Below, one piece after another: positions 26,501 through 39,312 of a stretch of DNA of 64,000 nucleotides. The DNA is from Smittium mucronatum. Its lineage: Eukaryota; Kickxellomycota; Harpellomycetes; Harpellales; Legeriomycetaceae. How positions within the stretch are numbered: the stretch's first letter is position 1; each line of letters opens with the position of its first letter. The notes under the pieces were generated by a model that saw only the letters and a list, made by a program, of their open reading frames with translations, was not told the DNA's origin and did no database searches. Made by a program: the position numbers and the translations under genes. The stretch lies in contig LSSL01000232.1 of NCBI GenBank assembly GCA_001953115.1, forward strand, positions 1-64,000, given 5' to 3'.

Positions 26501-29500
26501 TATAGCATTGGTAGCCTCTTAGGAAAGCATTTTTAACATTTTTAACGTTTTTAATATCTTATTTTAATTTACTGTAACCAAAAAATATCTGGAGTATGAT
26601 CCATCTTTATACTTAAAAAAAGTTTCATAGAAAAAAAAGTCATAAAGAATAGTTTTTATTATCATCTATTGAATAAATTGAATCTATGTATATTTAAGGG
26701 GGGAATAAAATGTAAAATAAAAATTGATATAAAAACAAATGCTTAAAAATATCCTTTTCAAGAGTCTTTTGGTTATTGATGTAAACGGTGATATACTTAA
26801 TAACCACGGTGACAACATAATAAGTAATATCCATGAGAATAGTATTAGGCCTGTTATTTTGGTTTACAAACTAAACAAAAGATTTCAAAAACTGGAGATA
26901 TCCTCCACATAAGGGATCGAAGGCAATATTTTTATCTTTCTTATTAATTGTAATGAGAAAAAAAAACCCTTTCCTTTGAAGATAAAATATGGATCGCCAA
27001 ATTTTTTACAGAGATCTGGAAATGAAAAACAGGTTCGATGGGGTGAATTGATTTGAAATGACATTAAATTTGTCTTTTTGTCTTCATAAATTAAAGCAAA
27101 TTTTCTTATGAAATTTTTGAGAGTGATGTTTTGAAAGATTATTTCTTTGAGTTAGCAGAAAAATTCTCAGCAGAGGATTAAATCCAGATAATTTTTGGGT
27201 AAAATTCTCTGTTGTGTATTTATTCTCAAGTCTGAATAATTAAGGAGGAATGTTACTGACAAGAAAATAGGCCAATTCTTCGAAGAGAAGAGGTAGTTTA
27301 ATCTCATCATGAGATATTTTTATTGAAGCCCGTTCATGAAATACTCAGAAAACTTAAAATAACCTGTGAGCTCATGAATGAGCTAGATGGCATATAAATG
27401 CTGTATTTTTGGCTGAGAAATTCAAATAGAGGATTCTTAAATACCATTTATGAGACATATTTTAATCATGGTGGGTCAAAAACAAATTATTTACCATATT
27501 AGCGATGAGCTCCTAGACTGGAGATTTTTTATTTATATTTGTATCTAATATTATTGGGGTGAATATTGGAGCTGAAAGTGTTAAATTAAGCAAAATGACT
27601 TAATAAATCCAATCCGCATATTTGTTTGAGAGTTACAAGTTTGAGCTTATATTGAACAGTTTTCCGGAATATTTTACGCCTTTTTTTATAAAAATATTAA
27701 CAGATCGAGGCCTTTATTTGAAAAAAGGATTTCCTAAATTTTTATCTGTGTAATAAATTATTGAAATCGATACATATATAAATATCCCATAACTTTAACA
27801 AATAGAGTCCATAAATTATAATAACTTATTCTTTTTTCTGTAAATAATAATTCATTTTTGGTTATTTTTCATTAAAAATTTGATTGTTGATTGTTTATTG
27901 AAAAAAATTTTAATCGAGTTTCTAATCTTAATAATCCAATCTCAAAAAAATATTTTTTTCATAAAAAAATGAATGAAATACCTATTATTAGCGTAAATTA
28001 AAAATAATATAACAATAATTTAAGTATTAAAAAAATTCTTCTCTCAAAAAGAATCTCCCATCGTTATATTGATATCCAAAATTTGAATCAATTGTAATTA
28101 TTTTCAAATTATTATATTAGTTTAAGAATAGTAAATTTAGTATACTTGATAAATATATTTCAAGAATCAACAGTAACAGGATTTAAAATTTAGTTTTAAT
28201 AATAATAAAATCCTTAAATTTCCAATATTAAAAAAAATGCAGATAAAAATAAATTTTGAATTATGAGAGTCGATTTATTATATTCAGAAACTTAATTATA
28301 ACACCCGACCTAAATAAATAAGACCTTAAAAATATCCATGGATTTTGATTTTATATTTTTTATACCTTATATTAATTTTATAAGTTAACTAAAGGAATTT
28401 TTAAGACCAAATTAATAAAAGTGAAAATGTGTTATGGAAAATTTTGGGTTAAGCTCTTTAATATAAATTAATTTGGCATAAAGCTTAGAAAAAATTATTT
28501 GAGAAAAGAATTCAAATTTTTATTAATAATTAGCTCCAAAAATGAAAAAAATGACAACTTTTTTGTTAACTGTAGTTTATAATAGAAAATATGGCAAAAG
28601 AGGTGTTATAATGATATATTGATACATATTTTTTGGAAATTGAGAAATTATGCTCATCTTATATAAAATGCTTTAAATTAAAAAATTCGAGTTTATTTGA
28701 AAATGGCGCCAATTTTCAAATAGATCTTAATTTTTAAATTTAACGCTTTTATTTCAAAATAAATCTGCTTTCTAATTTTTCAAAATTTCATAGCCATATA
28801 TACAATTAATTTATTGCTTTTTAAAAAATTTGAAAGACATGATTTTATTTTAGATAATAGCCAAAAAAAGTCTAAATTTCATTAATTGAATTAATTGCGA
28901 TAGTATTCTAAAATAGTAAATCGATTACTCAGAAGTTTAAATAAAGTTAATTATGAATCCAAAACACTAAATCTTGATAAAAAATTGGAACTTTATTTTT
29001 ATTAAATATTTTACTAGAATTTTTTTAAAAAGAATATTTATAAAACGTTTAATAAATAGTTAAAAATATCAACAAATGGATATTATATATAACAGAACAA
29101 TAATTTTTGCTAAATAGAAATATATTTCTATGTTTTAAATAAAAAAAGTTGAAGATTTAATACTGAATATTCTAAGGATTAATTTGAGTAAAAAATATGC
29201 TCTATTGTTCAGTGATACAGTTTTGATTCCTTTTTTTCTAAAAGAAAAAGACATTTATAATTTATTTTAACTAAATACAGAATTAATATTTATATATTAT
29301 ACAAGTTTACATTAAATATATAATTGTGATATAAAGAAAAATAAATATTAATGATATAGTTTAAAAAATCCTACAGCATTTTATCTAGTAGAGATGGATT
29401 TTTATCATTTCATGGAGCCATACGAGAGTATATAAAAAATGTGTTAATTTTTTTTTTCAAAAATTGTTTCAAAGATATTTCAAGAAAAAATTTTTTTGAA

Positions 29501-32500
29501 TAAAATATTTAAGTCTTGATTGAAAATTCCAATTGGAGAAATTATCAAAGTATAAAATACATATTTGGATTTGGTAAAGAGATATCAATGAAATAAAAGC
29601 TAGATGAATTAATATTTTAGTAACAGAAAGAATCCTTTGTAAAGGTTTTAAATATTGTAAATTTTTAAAATATAAATTTTGATTTACAGGAAATGGTTAA
29701 AAAATGTTTTTAAATGTTTATTAAAGAAGATTAAATCGGTACAGTGTTATCAAAAAAAATTTAATACTTAGATATGTCTAAAATTGATATCAATTTCTAG
29801 CTTGGAAAAATTAAGGATTTTCATCTTCATAATGTATATATCTACCTAATTTCGGGAAAAAATCAGTTCCCACCAAATAATCAGTTATAATCTTAGATAA
29901 TTTTATCTGATGAATACTGATTCTTATTAATAAAAAATTAGAATTGATGTTATTTTTTCAGGGAACTCTAATCTTGAACACCAAAACCATAAAATTTATT
30001 GTTATTGTATATCAGCTATTTAGATTATTATAATTGTTTTATTAATAAGTTTTTTTTTTATCTATCAATAAACATATAAACAGAAATTTTATTTGAATAT
30101 AATATTAGAATAAAATATTTAAAAAAAACCATGCGAAAACTGTGATAGATACAGAAAACTTGAATAGGTTTTGAGCTATTAAAAAAAAAAGATTGGTAAT
30201 GAAAGATTGAGTAGAATTAAAATCACTAAAAAAATAGAGAATTTATTTAAAACCACAGAATTTCATTTTAAAAAGAATTTCAGGTTAAAATTTTAGTAAA
30301 AAAACCGGATTTTTTTCAATTTTATTATCAATATTTCCCTTGGTTTTTATTTTAAAGAAGAACGGATATCAAAGAAACTCCTAAAATTTTGGACAAAATT
30401 TTATTCATTTTTTTCATTAAAGTTCCTGATAATTTTTTTAAAACCGGTTAAAGTATAGTTTCTTTTTAAAAAAAATGTCATAAAAGAAAAAAAAATATGC
30501 AATAGTTTTAAACATGGGTTTAAACAACAGAAAATTTTTAAACTTATGAAATATTGGAAAAATAAATAATCAAAATAATAATCTCGGTGTATTTTTTATA
30601 CTAAATAAGGATAAGTATAAATTAAAAAATATCTCTCAATTGGAAAAAGGGAAATAAATATAAGGAGTCTTGTCGAAAAAGAAAAATTTTGACATTAAAA
30701 TATTTACTTGTACTTCTAAATAATTTTACTAAAACTTATATTTATTTAATAGTATAATATTTATTTATTAAAGATGGCAGAAATTATCCCAGCTAAGAAA
30801 TATACCCGAATAACATTTAAATAAACATTGTTGTGGTATGGAAAATATATTGGAGTTATAAAGATGATAAAAAAAAAATTGGCTTTGAATTCTCATTCAT
30901 TAATTGTAGATTATTTCGTTTTATATTATAACTTTTGGTTTTAGAAGTTCATCCAATAAAATAAAAACAACGTTTTAAATTTTTGTTTTTTGAACATTAT
31001 AGCAATATTTAAGAGTTATTGGTAAAATAATTGTAGAGGGGTTGACAAAAAGAAATCCACGAAAAACCCCAAGATGGGGGAATCTCGATGTAAAAATGGT
31101 TTCAAGTATTAATGGATGTATTTAATTGACCACATCTGTGTATATATTAATAATATACCTCTCATTAATTAAATTATTTTTACATCAAATTTATAGAAAG
31201 ATGGATATATAAAAACGAAGCAAAAAAATAACAAAAGGAGAAAAACTCGAATATAAATCATAAAAGAATTAATAAATTAAGATCCTCTTCTGAGATGACC
31301 GTTGAATAGCCATGGAAATTTGGGTAACCTAAGATCCGAAAGACACAACTCCCCATAAGCCATCGATTCAATTAGGTATAAAACTGGGATTACATGTAGC
31401 AAACAAACAAGTTGTTTTTAATGAATATAATTAGGTTTATATTATTGAACTTCTATACTACTTATAAAAGGATTAATATAAATAGACTTAGCCCAACTGT
31501 GGGTTTGATCAAATTTTCTTTCCCAAAAATATTTGTTAGGTACTAAGATTTATTTATTGGCGATCGCTTAACTTGTGTTTAGAAAATAGCTCTGATAGTC
31601 AAAAGCAGTTCGGTTCTTCCAATATAAATACAGTTCTCCACTATATTCACTGAACTCTGAATTGCTGGAATTCACCTTATTGCTCCCAACAAAAAAAATA
31701 GCTTCACACTTTCTGAAATCTAGAGCCTAAATTTCTAAATTACTCTAATTAAGCCCCTAAACCGCTGAAATCGAAATCGAAAACACTTTATCTATTTTAT
31801 AAGATAAAGAAACAATCAAATTAATATTAATATTTTAATTTTACAAATCTATTTCCGCATTGGGAGTTTTTAAATTTTGAAAAGCGTATTAAATTGATTC
31901 GAGATATCGTATTTATCCTCATTTAGATACAGGAAAAATTCTCATACCTGCTTCAATTGTGACATCGGCGGCCATATATATATATTTTCAAGTAAAAAAC
32001 AATGCGGCTTTTATGTTTTATCCAATAGAGATAATAATTATGGTGCTTGCAGATTTTTTGAGTATACGACAATTTACGAAAATAAAATAAAGAGAAGATT
32101 TTTTGAGTAAAAAATTCAGTAGAAATAGGGGTTTTCAGAAATGAATTAGATTTCGGGTGAAATTTGATTTATTTAGGACCATTTGACCAGAAATTCGGGA
32201 TAAAGCTCATTTGTCTCTGGTTGCGAACTTCTTAATCAGGTAAATGGTTAAATAATATTTGACGAGAATAACATTCATCAAACTTATTAATAAAAATGTA
32301 ACTCATTTTTTGGTCAAATAAGCTAATTTAAAACATACTCGCTTTTCGCTGATATAGCTTCACATCGTTATGTAAAATCAAGAGCTTTGTACAAATAGAA
32401 GCTCTACATAAATCTCTGATCTTAAGGCTTTGGGAAAGAGCGTTCGAGATTTGCAAATATTTCTTTAGTAAAATATTAAAACTCATATTTCTAAGACAAA

Positions 32501-32885
32501 AAAGGTTATTTACGTTTATTTGTTGGCCAATAAAATTTGGTTCCAGGTTGCAGCTATTTGGACTTTTTTATAAATCAGCCATTCGTTGGCTAGGTTTATT
32601 GATTCTGACATGATATTGATTGTTTTTAGCGTATTTTATATAAGTGGAACCAATTGCCAATTCTGCTACCTTTTTTTTTCCACAGCAGATTTTTAATTCT
32701 AATTCATCTATATTTTTCAAAAATTGCCTTTACGGGTGCCTCATGTGTTTATATAAGCATACAACTAGATATTTTGTAGGGCGATTTTTGTTTATAAAAG
32801 ATATTTACCTTCATCCTTGATGTTTAATAAAAGATATTGATACAGTTTGCTAACTATTTTACCTCTTTTCCTAAATTCTAATTCA

Positions 32886-35550
32886 ATGAGTATTTATACG
32901 TTCAGCACGCCCGCCTACTCAGAATGGAATCCTTATTACATAGACTGCAATAAATTATCTCAACTTATATCCCACACTCACACTGAAAAGTTATATCACT
33001 ATCATGACAGAAACGCCTTCCTGTCCGAGCTTGAAATTCAGGTTCAAAAGGTACTTTAGTTTCTTTTCATTATCTAGACTTTTAATTAACTATATATTTT
33101 TTTATATTCAGCTATCAGATTTTCTGCTTAGGACTACTAACTCAATTCTTGGAATGGTTCAATATTGCGAGCAATTGATGATCTCGCTCCCTCATTTAGA
33201 CAAAGATGGTCAAGACATATCTTTGGGAGAAGCTGGTGAGGTCAATGCTATAGCAACTGCCCAAATATTGGAATTAATAAAATTTAGAAAAGAAAACTTC
33301 ACCGCTCTCTGCAAGCTGGTCTTATATTTTAATGAAATTACTAAAATGGGAATAAATTTTGAATTTGAGGAACTACTCAATACCTATAACATTAGAGATG
33401 AAAACTCCACCGATAAAGTTATATTTAGGAGATTGTTACGCATTTATCTTAGTTTGCAACAAGGACATCCTTCACCAAACTCCGAGTTTGGGACTTTAGA
33501 AAGCCAAAGTAGTGATACTTTTGAAACTGTAATTACCGGGTGGATAGAACCACATAACACAGGTTCTTTCTTATCTCAACTTTTGCCTCATATGGACTAC
33601 TATCACGATATTGCAGATATAGGTATTCATTAATTTTCTTTTTCATTAATTTATTTTAAATATTTATTCACCTCCTTAGAAGATCTCGAAAATGATTCTT
33701 GTAATTCTCTCAATTCCCCTATATTGCTTAACACCTTGTATTTTGACTCTGAATTGGATATATACCATAATCTGGTTTCAAGAGTGAAAAAGTCCCAATC
33801 AATAAAAATTAAATGGCCTGTAGATTTATATAGCCCTAAGTATAACGGTCAGTAACAAGAAATTTATACAACCCTACCTTCATATTTTACTATCTTTGCT
33901 CATTCCAATCGAACAATAATCCACCTATTATAAATCATATATTCAATCTAAATTCGTATTTAAAATTTTTTTATTAGAGCAAAAAATTGCTTGCATTGAG
34001 AGGGAGACCTACTTTGAAAAATGGTCCTATGATCCAAATGATGTCGATAAACTATACATACCATTTAACGCTGTCAACTCATTTCTCTCTAGTGAATATC
34101 ATATTAAAAAGAAGAAAATGGAATTGGGAGGCGATAATTGGAATTCATTTCAAAATACCAACTCAATTTCCCTATTTCAACAAATTCAACGTACAATTAT
34201 CCTGAATAAATTGAAACCTAGTAAATATGTTATATATTAATCCAATAATTTGGTTTTTCATTACAGAATTTATCATTAATATCTTAACCTTCAATTCCAA
34301 TTTAAAATAGCAATCCGCACACAAGGACATTATCATTATCTCAGGGATAAAGGCAACTTTAATACATTTATAGAAATCACGCAAAATTTGAACGTTCTAA
34401 GGGAAGATGGATTTGAAAAATCTGAAGGCTCTTGGTTTAGAGATAATATCCAAGATTTCTCCCATCTTCCCAAGGACATTTCTTATGGCGAAAACAAAAA
34501 CTTTTCACCAACTATAATAAAAATCACATTAAAGGATAAAAAATGGCCCTCTTGGCTTCACGACTTGGTTTTTTTCAAACAAAACGTATTATTAATCTTC
34601 AATGAATAATTTTTTATAATATATAGAAAATTTTCTAATTTCAATCTAATATTTTTTCAACTTTTTTTCACATTTTTAACTTTAGATATACTGGGTAGAT
34701 GAATTCGATCCGTATGTGTATGCAGTTTCTATGCTTTTAGAAAAACAAACCAGATTGTTGCCATACTGGGTAAAAAATATCTAATTTCCTTGTGTTAATT
34801 TCCCTTTGGGATCAATTAAGAGTAAATATTTAATTTTACATATAGTGCTTCGATGCAGCTCATCCATCCCTGACAGAAGATTGTGTATCTAGCGATGCCG
34901 AATATATACCTAGCAACAAAAGTAGTTTATCAAATTATCAGCCTCAGTCCTCTGCGACTATTACGGGTAGCAACAATTCGATCCATAAAGCAGATCCAGT
35001 ATCTGTAGGACCAAGAGACCGGACGACTGATGGTCCAAATATTATGAGGTCATCCTCAGAATCTGCTTATTTTTTCGCTCAAACTGATGTTAAATTGACC
35101 AAAAATCTCCATCCTACCGGCGGTACACTTAATGGCGAGGTTCAACAGAAAAATTTATTTATGGACATACTGATGTATTCTAAAAACAAAAGTCCACACG
35201 TTAACCGACAGAGCTCTTTGCCAATATTCTCTGGGATTGGTAATAATAATTACTCAATTTTTATCCCTAGTAGAATTTGTTCTGATTCTAAATTAAAAAA
35301 ATACGATATTTATGGGAGCTATACAGAACGAAGTTCTTTATTGCAAACATCTCTTGCTATAGATGAACCCGAACTAGCTAATAAGAAAGAACCAAAAAAA
35401 TCTATATTTTTAGCTTTCCTCAAATTTGTGTTCAGACTGATTTTAACTGTATTTTTCATCCTTTTTGCTATAATTATGGTTTATCTGATTTACTTGCACA
35501 AGGAAAAGCTTTTTAAATTTCTTAAAGATATTTGGAAATTCACTTATTAA
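32886..35550 (+). CDS. Divergent SPX-VTC protein, predicted inactive (seven exons, possible Vtc5 analogue)
   Basis: Model: join(32886..33050, 33112..33622, 33680..33847, 33978..34220, 34311..34585, 34686..34769, 34846..35550), 716 residues, all junctions in frame. Residues 1-55 resemble the SPX start (EWNPYYIDCNKLSQLI, then a short helix), and SPX helices continue to about 130. The central VTC domain is recognisable: WIEPHN, LYFDSELDIYHN (245-256), CIERETYFEKW, LREDGF and LLPYW. Residues that bind nucleotide or metal in yeast Vtc4 are replaced: K200 by T, R264/R266 by K268/K270, and E426 by K. SPX pocket residues Y22/K26 are C21/S25, and the basic KIIKKHDK helix is KLVLYFNE. The VTC1-like three-helix domain is absent. 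Instead a Ser/Asn-rich linker leads to a hydrophobic stretch at about 668-699 and a basic tail. The gene is tail-to-tail with OXA1. A regulatory or scaffold subunit like yeast Vtc5 is the best guess. The exon 3 donor (GTCAGT) is the weakest call. Confidence 0.75.
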
Positions 35551-35691
35551 ATAAACTCGAATAAAGAATAAACTAGTTTTTAAAAAAAAGTTTCAAATTT
35601 TAATTAGTGAAGTGCTGAAAAATGAAATAAATAGGATTTAAAAAAAAAAAAAAAGAGAAAGTTAATTAAATCCAAAAGAAAGGTATTTCAA

Positions 35692-36986
35692 TTATTTCTT
35701 GATCATCTTAAGGTTAGATTCGATGGCTTTAACAAAAGCGTTTTTGGGAGTAATAGCGAGATTAACTTTCTTAAGTTGAGGAATTTTAAAGAGTTTTCTG
35801 AGGTATGGGTTAGCGAACACGAAGACAAGGGCAGTAGAGAACAAGTTACTTGTGATAAAGTAAACAAAGATTGCAGCTTGGAATTTCATGGTGACTAGAG
35901 CCATAATTACACCAACACCGCGCATTCCCCATGTCATTATTGCAGGACTTGGAATGGAGTTTTGCAGTTTTTTGGAAATCTCAAACAGACCGATCATTCC
36001 AAGCGAACTGATAACAGGCAAGATAAAGTATGGATCAGCAAGAGCAAGATTGGTGAACCATAGGGCACCACCGGTCTCAAAAGAAGGGACGGGAAGTTCA
36101 CTCATTGCTCTTAGTGCCATGAAAAAGGAAATCATTATTGGCATCTGGATAACGGGAAGCAAAATGGTAGAAAATGGGTTAACACCCCTTTTTTTCATCA
36201 AGGAGCGCATTAGAGTGGCTTGTCGCTGATATTCATACATATTTTTTTCTTCTTGGGCTCGGGTCAGCTTAGCCTTGATTGCGACGAGTTCAGGTTGCAC
36301 ATTCTGCATATTGATGATTTTTCGCTGCAAGACCACGTTTATCGGGAACAATGCGAGACGGATAGCTAATGTAGCAGTTATTATAGTTCCCCACCAGGGA
36401 AGACCAGTATATACATGAGAGAATTCCAACAACTGTTCAACCCAACCAACTGGAGTGTTAGCGGCCAAACCAGCGGCTTTTAGATCACCAATTTGCAGTA
36501 CGTCTGAAACGATTCCATGAAGTGAAGCAGATTGGGAGACAGAATCAGCAATTGATAAGGAGGAATCTAGAGCTGAGTCACTAATTGAAGAGGTTAATGA
36601 ATCAACATGGTCACTAGGTTGAATTGCTGCACCAGTTGTAGCGGCGGAAGTCAAGGTTTTTTGGCTTGTAGAAAAGTTTTTGGACAAGTTGAAACTATTA
36701 TTGAAGAAGCTTGGGTGTTTTCTGAAGAATTTTGCTTGGTTTTTAGTGTTGAAAAGATCGGGTTTTGAAGAGGAAATCGAGGAAAAGGCAAATTTTTGAG
36801 GTAAAGCAGAAAACGAGTTTGATTTTAATTGAATAACACTGAAGCGGCTTGCGATTTTGGAATGACTAAAAAAGAATGATAATATGCATTACAAGTCAGA
36901 TGAAAAATTAAATTTGAGATTTTGGGTGTTTTTTAAATAAGAGGTTTAAGGTACCTTTTGAAGCTGAGATTAATTAGAGCTGACAT
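35692..36986 (-). CDS. OXA1: Oxa1/YidC-family mitochondrial inner-membrane insertase (two exons)
   Basis: Model: complement(join(35692..36865, 36955..36986)), 401 residues, near the length of yeast Oxa1. A 32-nt first exon encodes MSALINLSFK, then an 89-nt intron follows (donor AG|GTACCT, acceptor TTTTTTAG). The first 45 or so residues are rich in Ser, Lys, Arg and Phe and lack acidic residues, as expected for a matrix-targeting presequence. The insertase core runs from about residue 150 (WVEQLLEF...GLPWWGTI) to about 365, with hydrophobic segments near 169-188, 242-258 and in the later part. The loop MKKRGVNPFSTILLPVIQMP is characteristic of the family. A short basic tail (KLFKIPQLKKVNL...KMIKK) fits the mitoribosome-binding end. 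It inserts mitochondrially encoded and some imported proteins into the inner membrane. A Cox18-type relative is less likely given the length and basic tail. Confidence 0.9.
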
Positions 36987-37384
36987 TTTGTATTATAGGT
37001 ATCGAGTACAAAATAGATATTCTAGAAGAGGTTTGGCGTACTAATACTGAAAATTATAATTTTAATATCTGCCTATAGATAGGATGGAAAAGTATGTATA
37101 TTATAATGGAGATCAACAAAAGCAATATCCACATACAAAAGAAGGCCGGAATAAATAAAAACCAAATCGTAAAATCTCTAGAGTTTAAAATTTTGCTATT
37201 GCCAAATCGGGTTAATATCATCCAACCATAGCAACAAAATTTTGTAAAATTTTGTATTAGCGAATCAGATGAAAGTAAAAAAACAGTGTGGGGATTGATG
37301 GCAAAAAAATTTTAAATTTTTATTTATGGAATCTATACAAAAATTAGAAGGTTTACAAGAAATATTTGGCTGAAATGAAAATAA
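36987..37384. other. OXA1-VTC1 intergenic region
   Basis: About 400 bp holding the OXA1 promoter and the VTC1-like gene's 3' end (both minus strand). No further gene or RNA was seen. Confidence 0.6.
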
Positions 37385-37800
37385 TCAGCTAGCAGCTAGA
37401 CCAGCAATAACCATTGCAGTTAAAACAAAGAACACTATCACACAGATTGGAAGGACTTGGATATCTAAATAAAAAATTGTAAATTAGAGAATACAAGAAA
37501 ATTAATAAAATAGATGGCAGTAAAATTACAAAAAGAGCCTCTTTCGTCGCGGGAAATCCTTCTGGCTTTGTCAATAAATGAGATGTATGAACTTAAAATA
37601 ATCACAAAGGCACCAATTTCCACAAGAGCGGATACAATGAACATAGAACGGATTTGAGGGCCGAAATTTAGAATGGTTAGACCAAGACCACTGATGGTGA
37701 CAGAGAGCTGAAGCCATTTGATCAGAGTTCTTTCATTCGCTAGAAAACTTTTGATTCTAGAAGTAGAGAATGAATCTACCTCAGTCTGTAACGAGTCCAT
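37385..37800 (-). CDS. VTC1: VTC1-like small membrane subunit (DUF202 family, two exons)
   Basis: Model: complement(join(37385..37464, 37530..37800)), 116 residues, with a 65-nt intron (donor T|GTAATT, acceptor TTATTTAG). The hallmark is SFLANERTLIKWLQLSVTIS (positions 34-53), matching the [14 protein letters not shown] motif of Vtc1 and of the C-terminal domains of the two VTC genes nearby. LGLTILNFG follows. Three hydrophobic segments are visible, the third (QVLPICVIVFFVLTAMVIAG) encoded mainly by exon 2. In yeast, Vtc1 gives the complex part of the membrane channel through which polyphosphate passes into the vacuole. This copy is divergent: the YDDRxGPTLL loop found in both large neighbours is absent, and the protein ends right after helix 3. 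A non-VTC DUF202 protein is possible, but its position between VTC genes favours VTC1. Its start is 228 nt from the divergent gene at 38,029. Confidence 0.7.
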
Positions 37801-38028
37801 GTTTTTACAGAAATAAAAAAAGCTTGGAGATTGACAATTAAGAAGCAATCGGAAAAAACGTAAAATTCTTCGATAACCAGACTAAAGTAGAAAATAGGTT
37901 ATAATATTCGAGTATTTTTAATCAGCAACAAAAAGCCCTCATCCAACTTTTGTTAAAAATATTAAATATTAAGAAAAGGGTTTAGCTACGTATTTTTAAA
38001 TTATTTTTTGTCCTAAACGAGTCCAGAA

Positions 38029-38574
38029 GTGGAGGTAGAAATCTTTTCAATTTATTTGCTATTATTTAGTGTCGCACTAGATAATCACGATATTTACTTG
38101 ACCAATAAATACACAGTCATTGAAACGTTCATATTGCTGCACCAATTAAACCCATTAAACAATGAGGTGCAAAAGTTTTATTTCTATTTACTTAGTTTTA
38201 GATGCCCAGTATTTTCAGTGTTTCATTTTAGAGCCAACTCTGCATCTCCATCAGTGTTGGAATGTAAAAAACGAATAAGAAGTAAACGAATGCAGGATAT
38301 CCTTTCATCAATAGAAATTAGGTTGTTGCATATGATAGGGAGTGTAGGTACTCATAGGGAAACTGTATGCATACATTTAATGGATAAACGGTATATTGGG
38401 GTAAGCGCCCCTCAGTTGCAATCGATAACTTTCTCCTCCCAGTATTCGTTAGATGCAGGGATGTCTAGACTATTATTTTTTTATAGGGTTGTTTTGCCTC
38501 AAAACAGTTTATTAATACTTAGCGAGGTTCAAAGTGGATTCAAACATCCAATCACCCTGAAACTAAGGAAATAG
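38029..38574 (+). CDS. Uncharacterised protein, possibly Mediator subunit 18; no ATG start
   Basis: An open frame of 181 codons ending in TAG. It looks like real protein, with mixed helix- and strand-like composition and no shadow gene opposite. The order of blocks resembles Med18/Srb5: a hydrophobic start (EIFSIYLLLFSVALDNHDI), an alpha-helical segment (IETFILLHQL), a basic strand (LECKKRIRSKR), and a final beta region (AGMSRLLFFYRVVLP, then LLILSEV). This is a weak resemblance seen by eye. There is no ATG on this strand from 37,802 to the first in-frame one at about codon 88, which would remove half the protein. Translation could begin at ACG (38017) or GTG (38029), or a 5' exon may lie across the divergent VTC1-like gene. 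It is convergent with the VTC2/3-type gene, 738 nt away. Confidence 0.5.
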   Translation: MEVEIFSIYLLLFSVALDNHDIYLTNKYTVIETFILLHQLNPLNNEVQKFYFYLLSFRCPVFSVFHFRANSASPSVLECKKRIRSKRMQDILSSIEIRLLHMIGSVGTHRETVCIHLMDKRYIGVSAPQLQSITFSSQYSLDAGMSRLLFFYRVVLPQNSLLILSEVQSGFKHPITLKLRK

Positions 38575-39312
38575 TGGGGAATCAATAGTTAATAAAGACC
38601 CCTATAAACTCAAAATGAATAAAAACATGGAGCTTGTGACCTAGTAAATAAGCTATTATTTTTATCCAAATCAAATAGATACCTGTATATTTATTTATGT
38701 TATTTCAAAGTCATTAACCAAAATTAAATACTGCCTATCTATGCTCGTCCTTAAAAAAAATATATAATATTTCTAATTGCAAATATTATTTTAACTATTA
38801 TCCTTTGGGAACGGATATTAAAATCGATGTTTCAGATATAAAAAGCATGCTTAATTTTTTATCTAAATGAATTTCCCGATTTTATTGGCCTGGACCCTTG
38901 GTCCTTTTTTTTGTGTCACGTAATTTTATGAACTTAATACCATTTTAGGCATAAATAAGTACAGCGATCCAATCTAAAATAAAATGACTATTTTTACTTG
39001 ATTAGATTAAAGCTAGATAATGAGTATATTGTAATTATTATTTTAAGTTTGCAAAAGACTTTAATTGCATTAAAGTTATTAATCATATTTGAACTTTTGT
39101 TCCCGAAAGGGTCGAATCTAATCGGGGTTTCTAAAAGTGATTTTTCATTGGTTTTTATCAAACTGTAAAATTAAAACTGCATTTTTAAAATAGTATAAAT
39201 CTTTTAGCCATTCGAATGCAACTATGAACTATTAAATGAAATATAGCAAAAAAAAGTGCGATAAATTATCAAGTGATAAATGTAATAGATTGTAAAATGA
39301 GAGCTATCATAC
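38575..39312. other. Convergent intergenic region with an imperfect inverted repeat
   Basis: No gene seen. TCCTTTGGGAACGG (38801-38814) and the mirrored GTTCCCGAAAGGGT (about 39,099-39,112) could be the ends of a decayed 310-bp inverted-repeat element, but no target-site duplication is visible. Confidence 0.35.

Larger units (their letters stand above)
18247..32885. other. Long AT-rich gene-free block
   Basis: No gene found. About 21.3-25.7 kb and 31.2-32.8 kb have somewhat more G and C and isolated protein-like words, but every frame is broken by stops within tens of codons. They look like strongly decayed elements or genes that can no longer be named. The last few hundred bases (about 32.6-32.88 kb) are the upstream region of the SPX-VTC gene. 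Confidence 0.65.

Noticed and set aside
4340..32885. AT-rich block as inserted mitochondrial DNA or as a centromere
   Set aside because: No mitochondrial rRNA, cox or nad-like frames were seen, and there is no large repeat symmetry or marker that would support a centromere.
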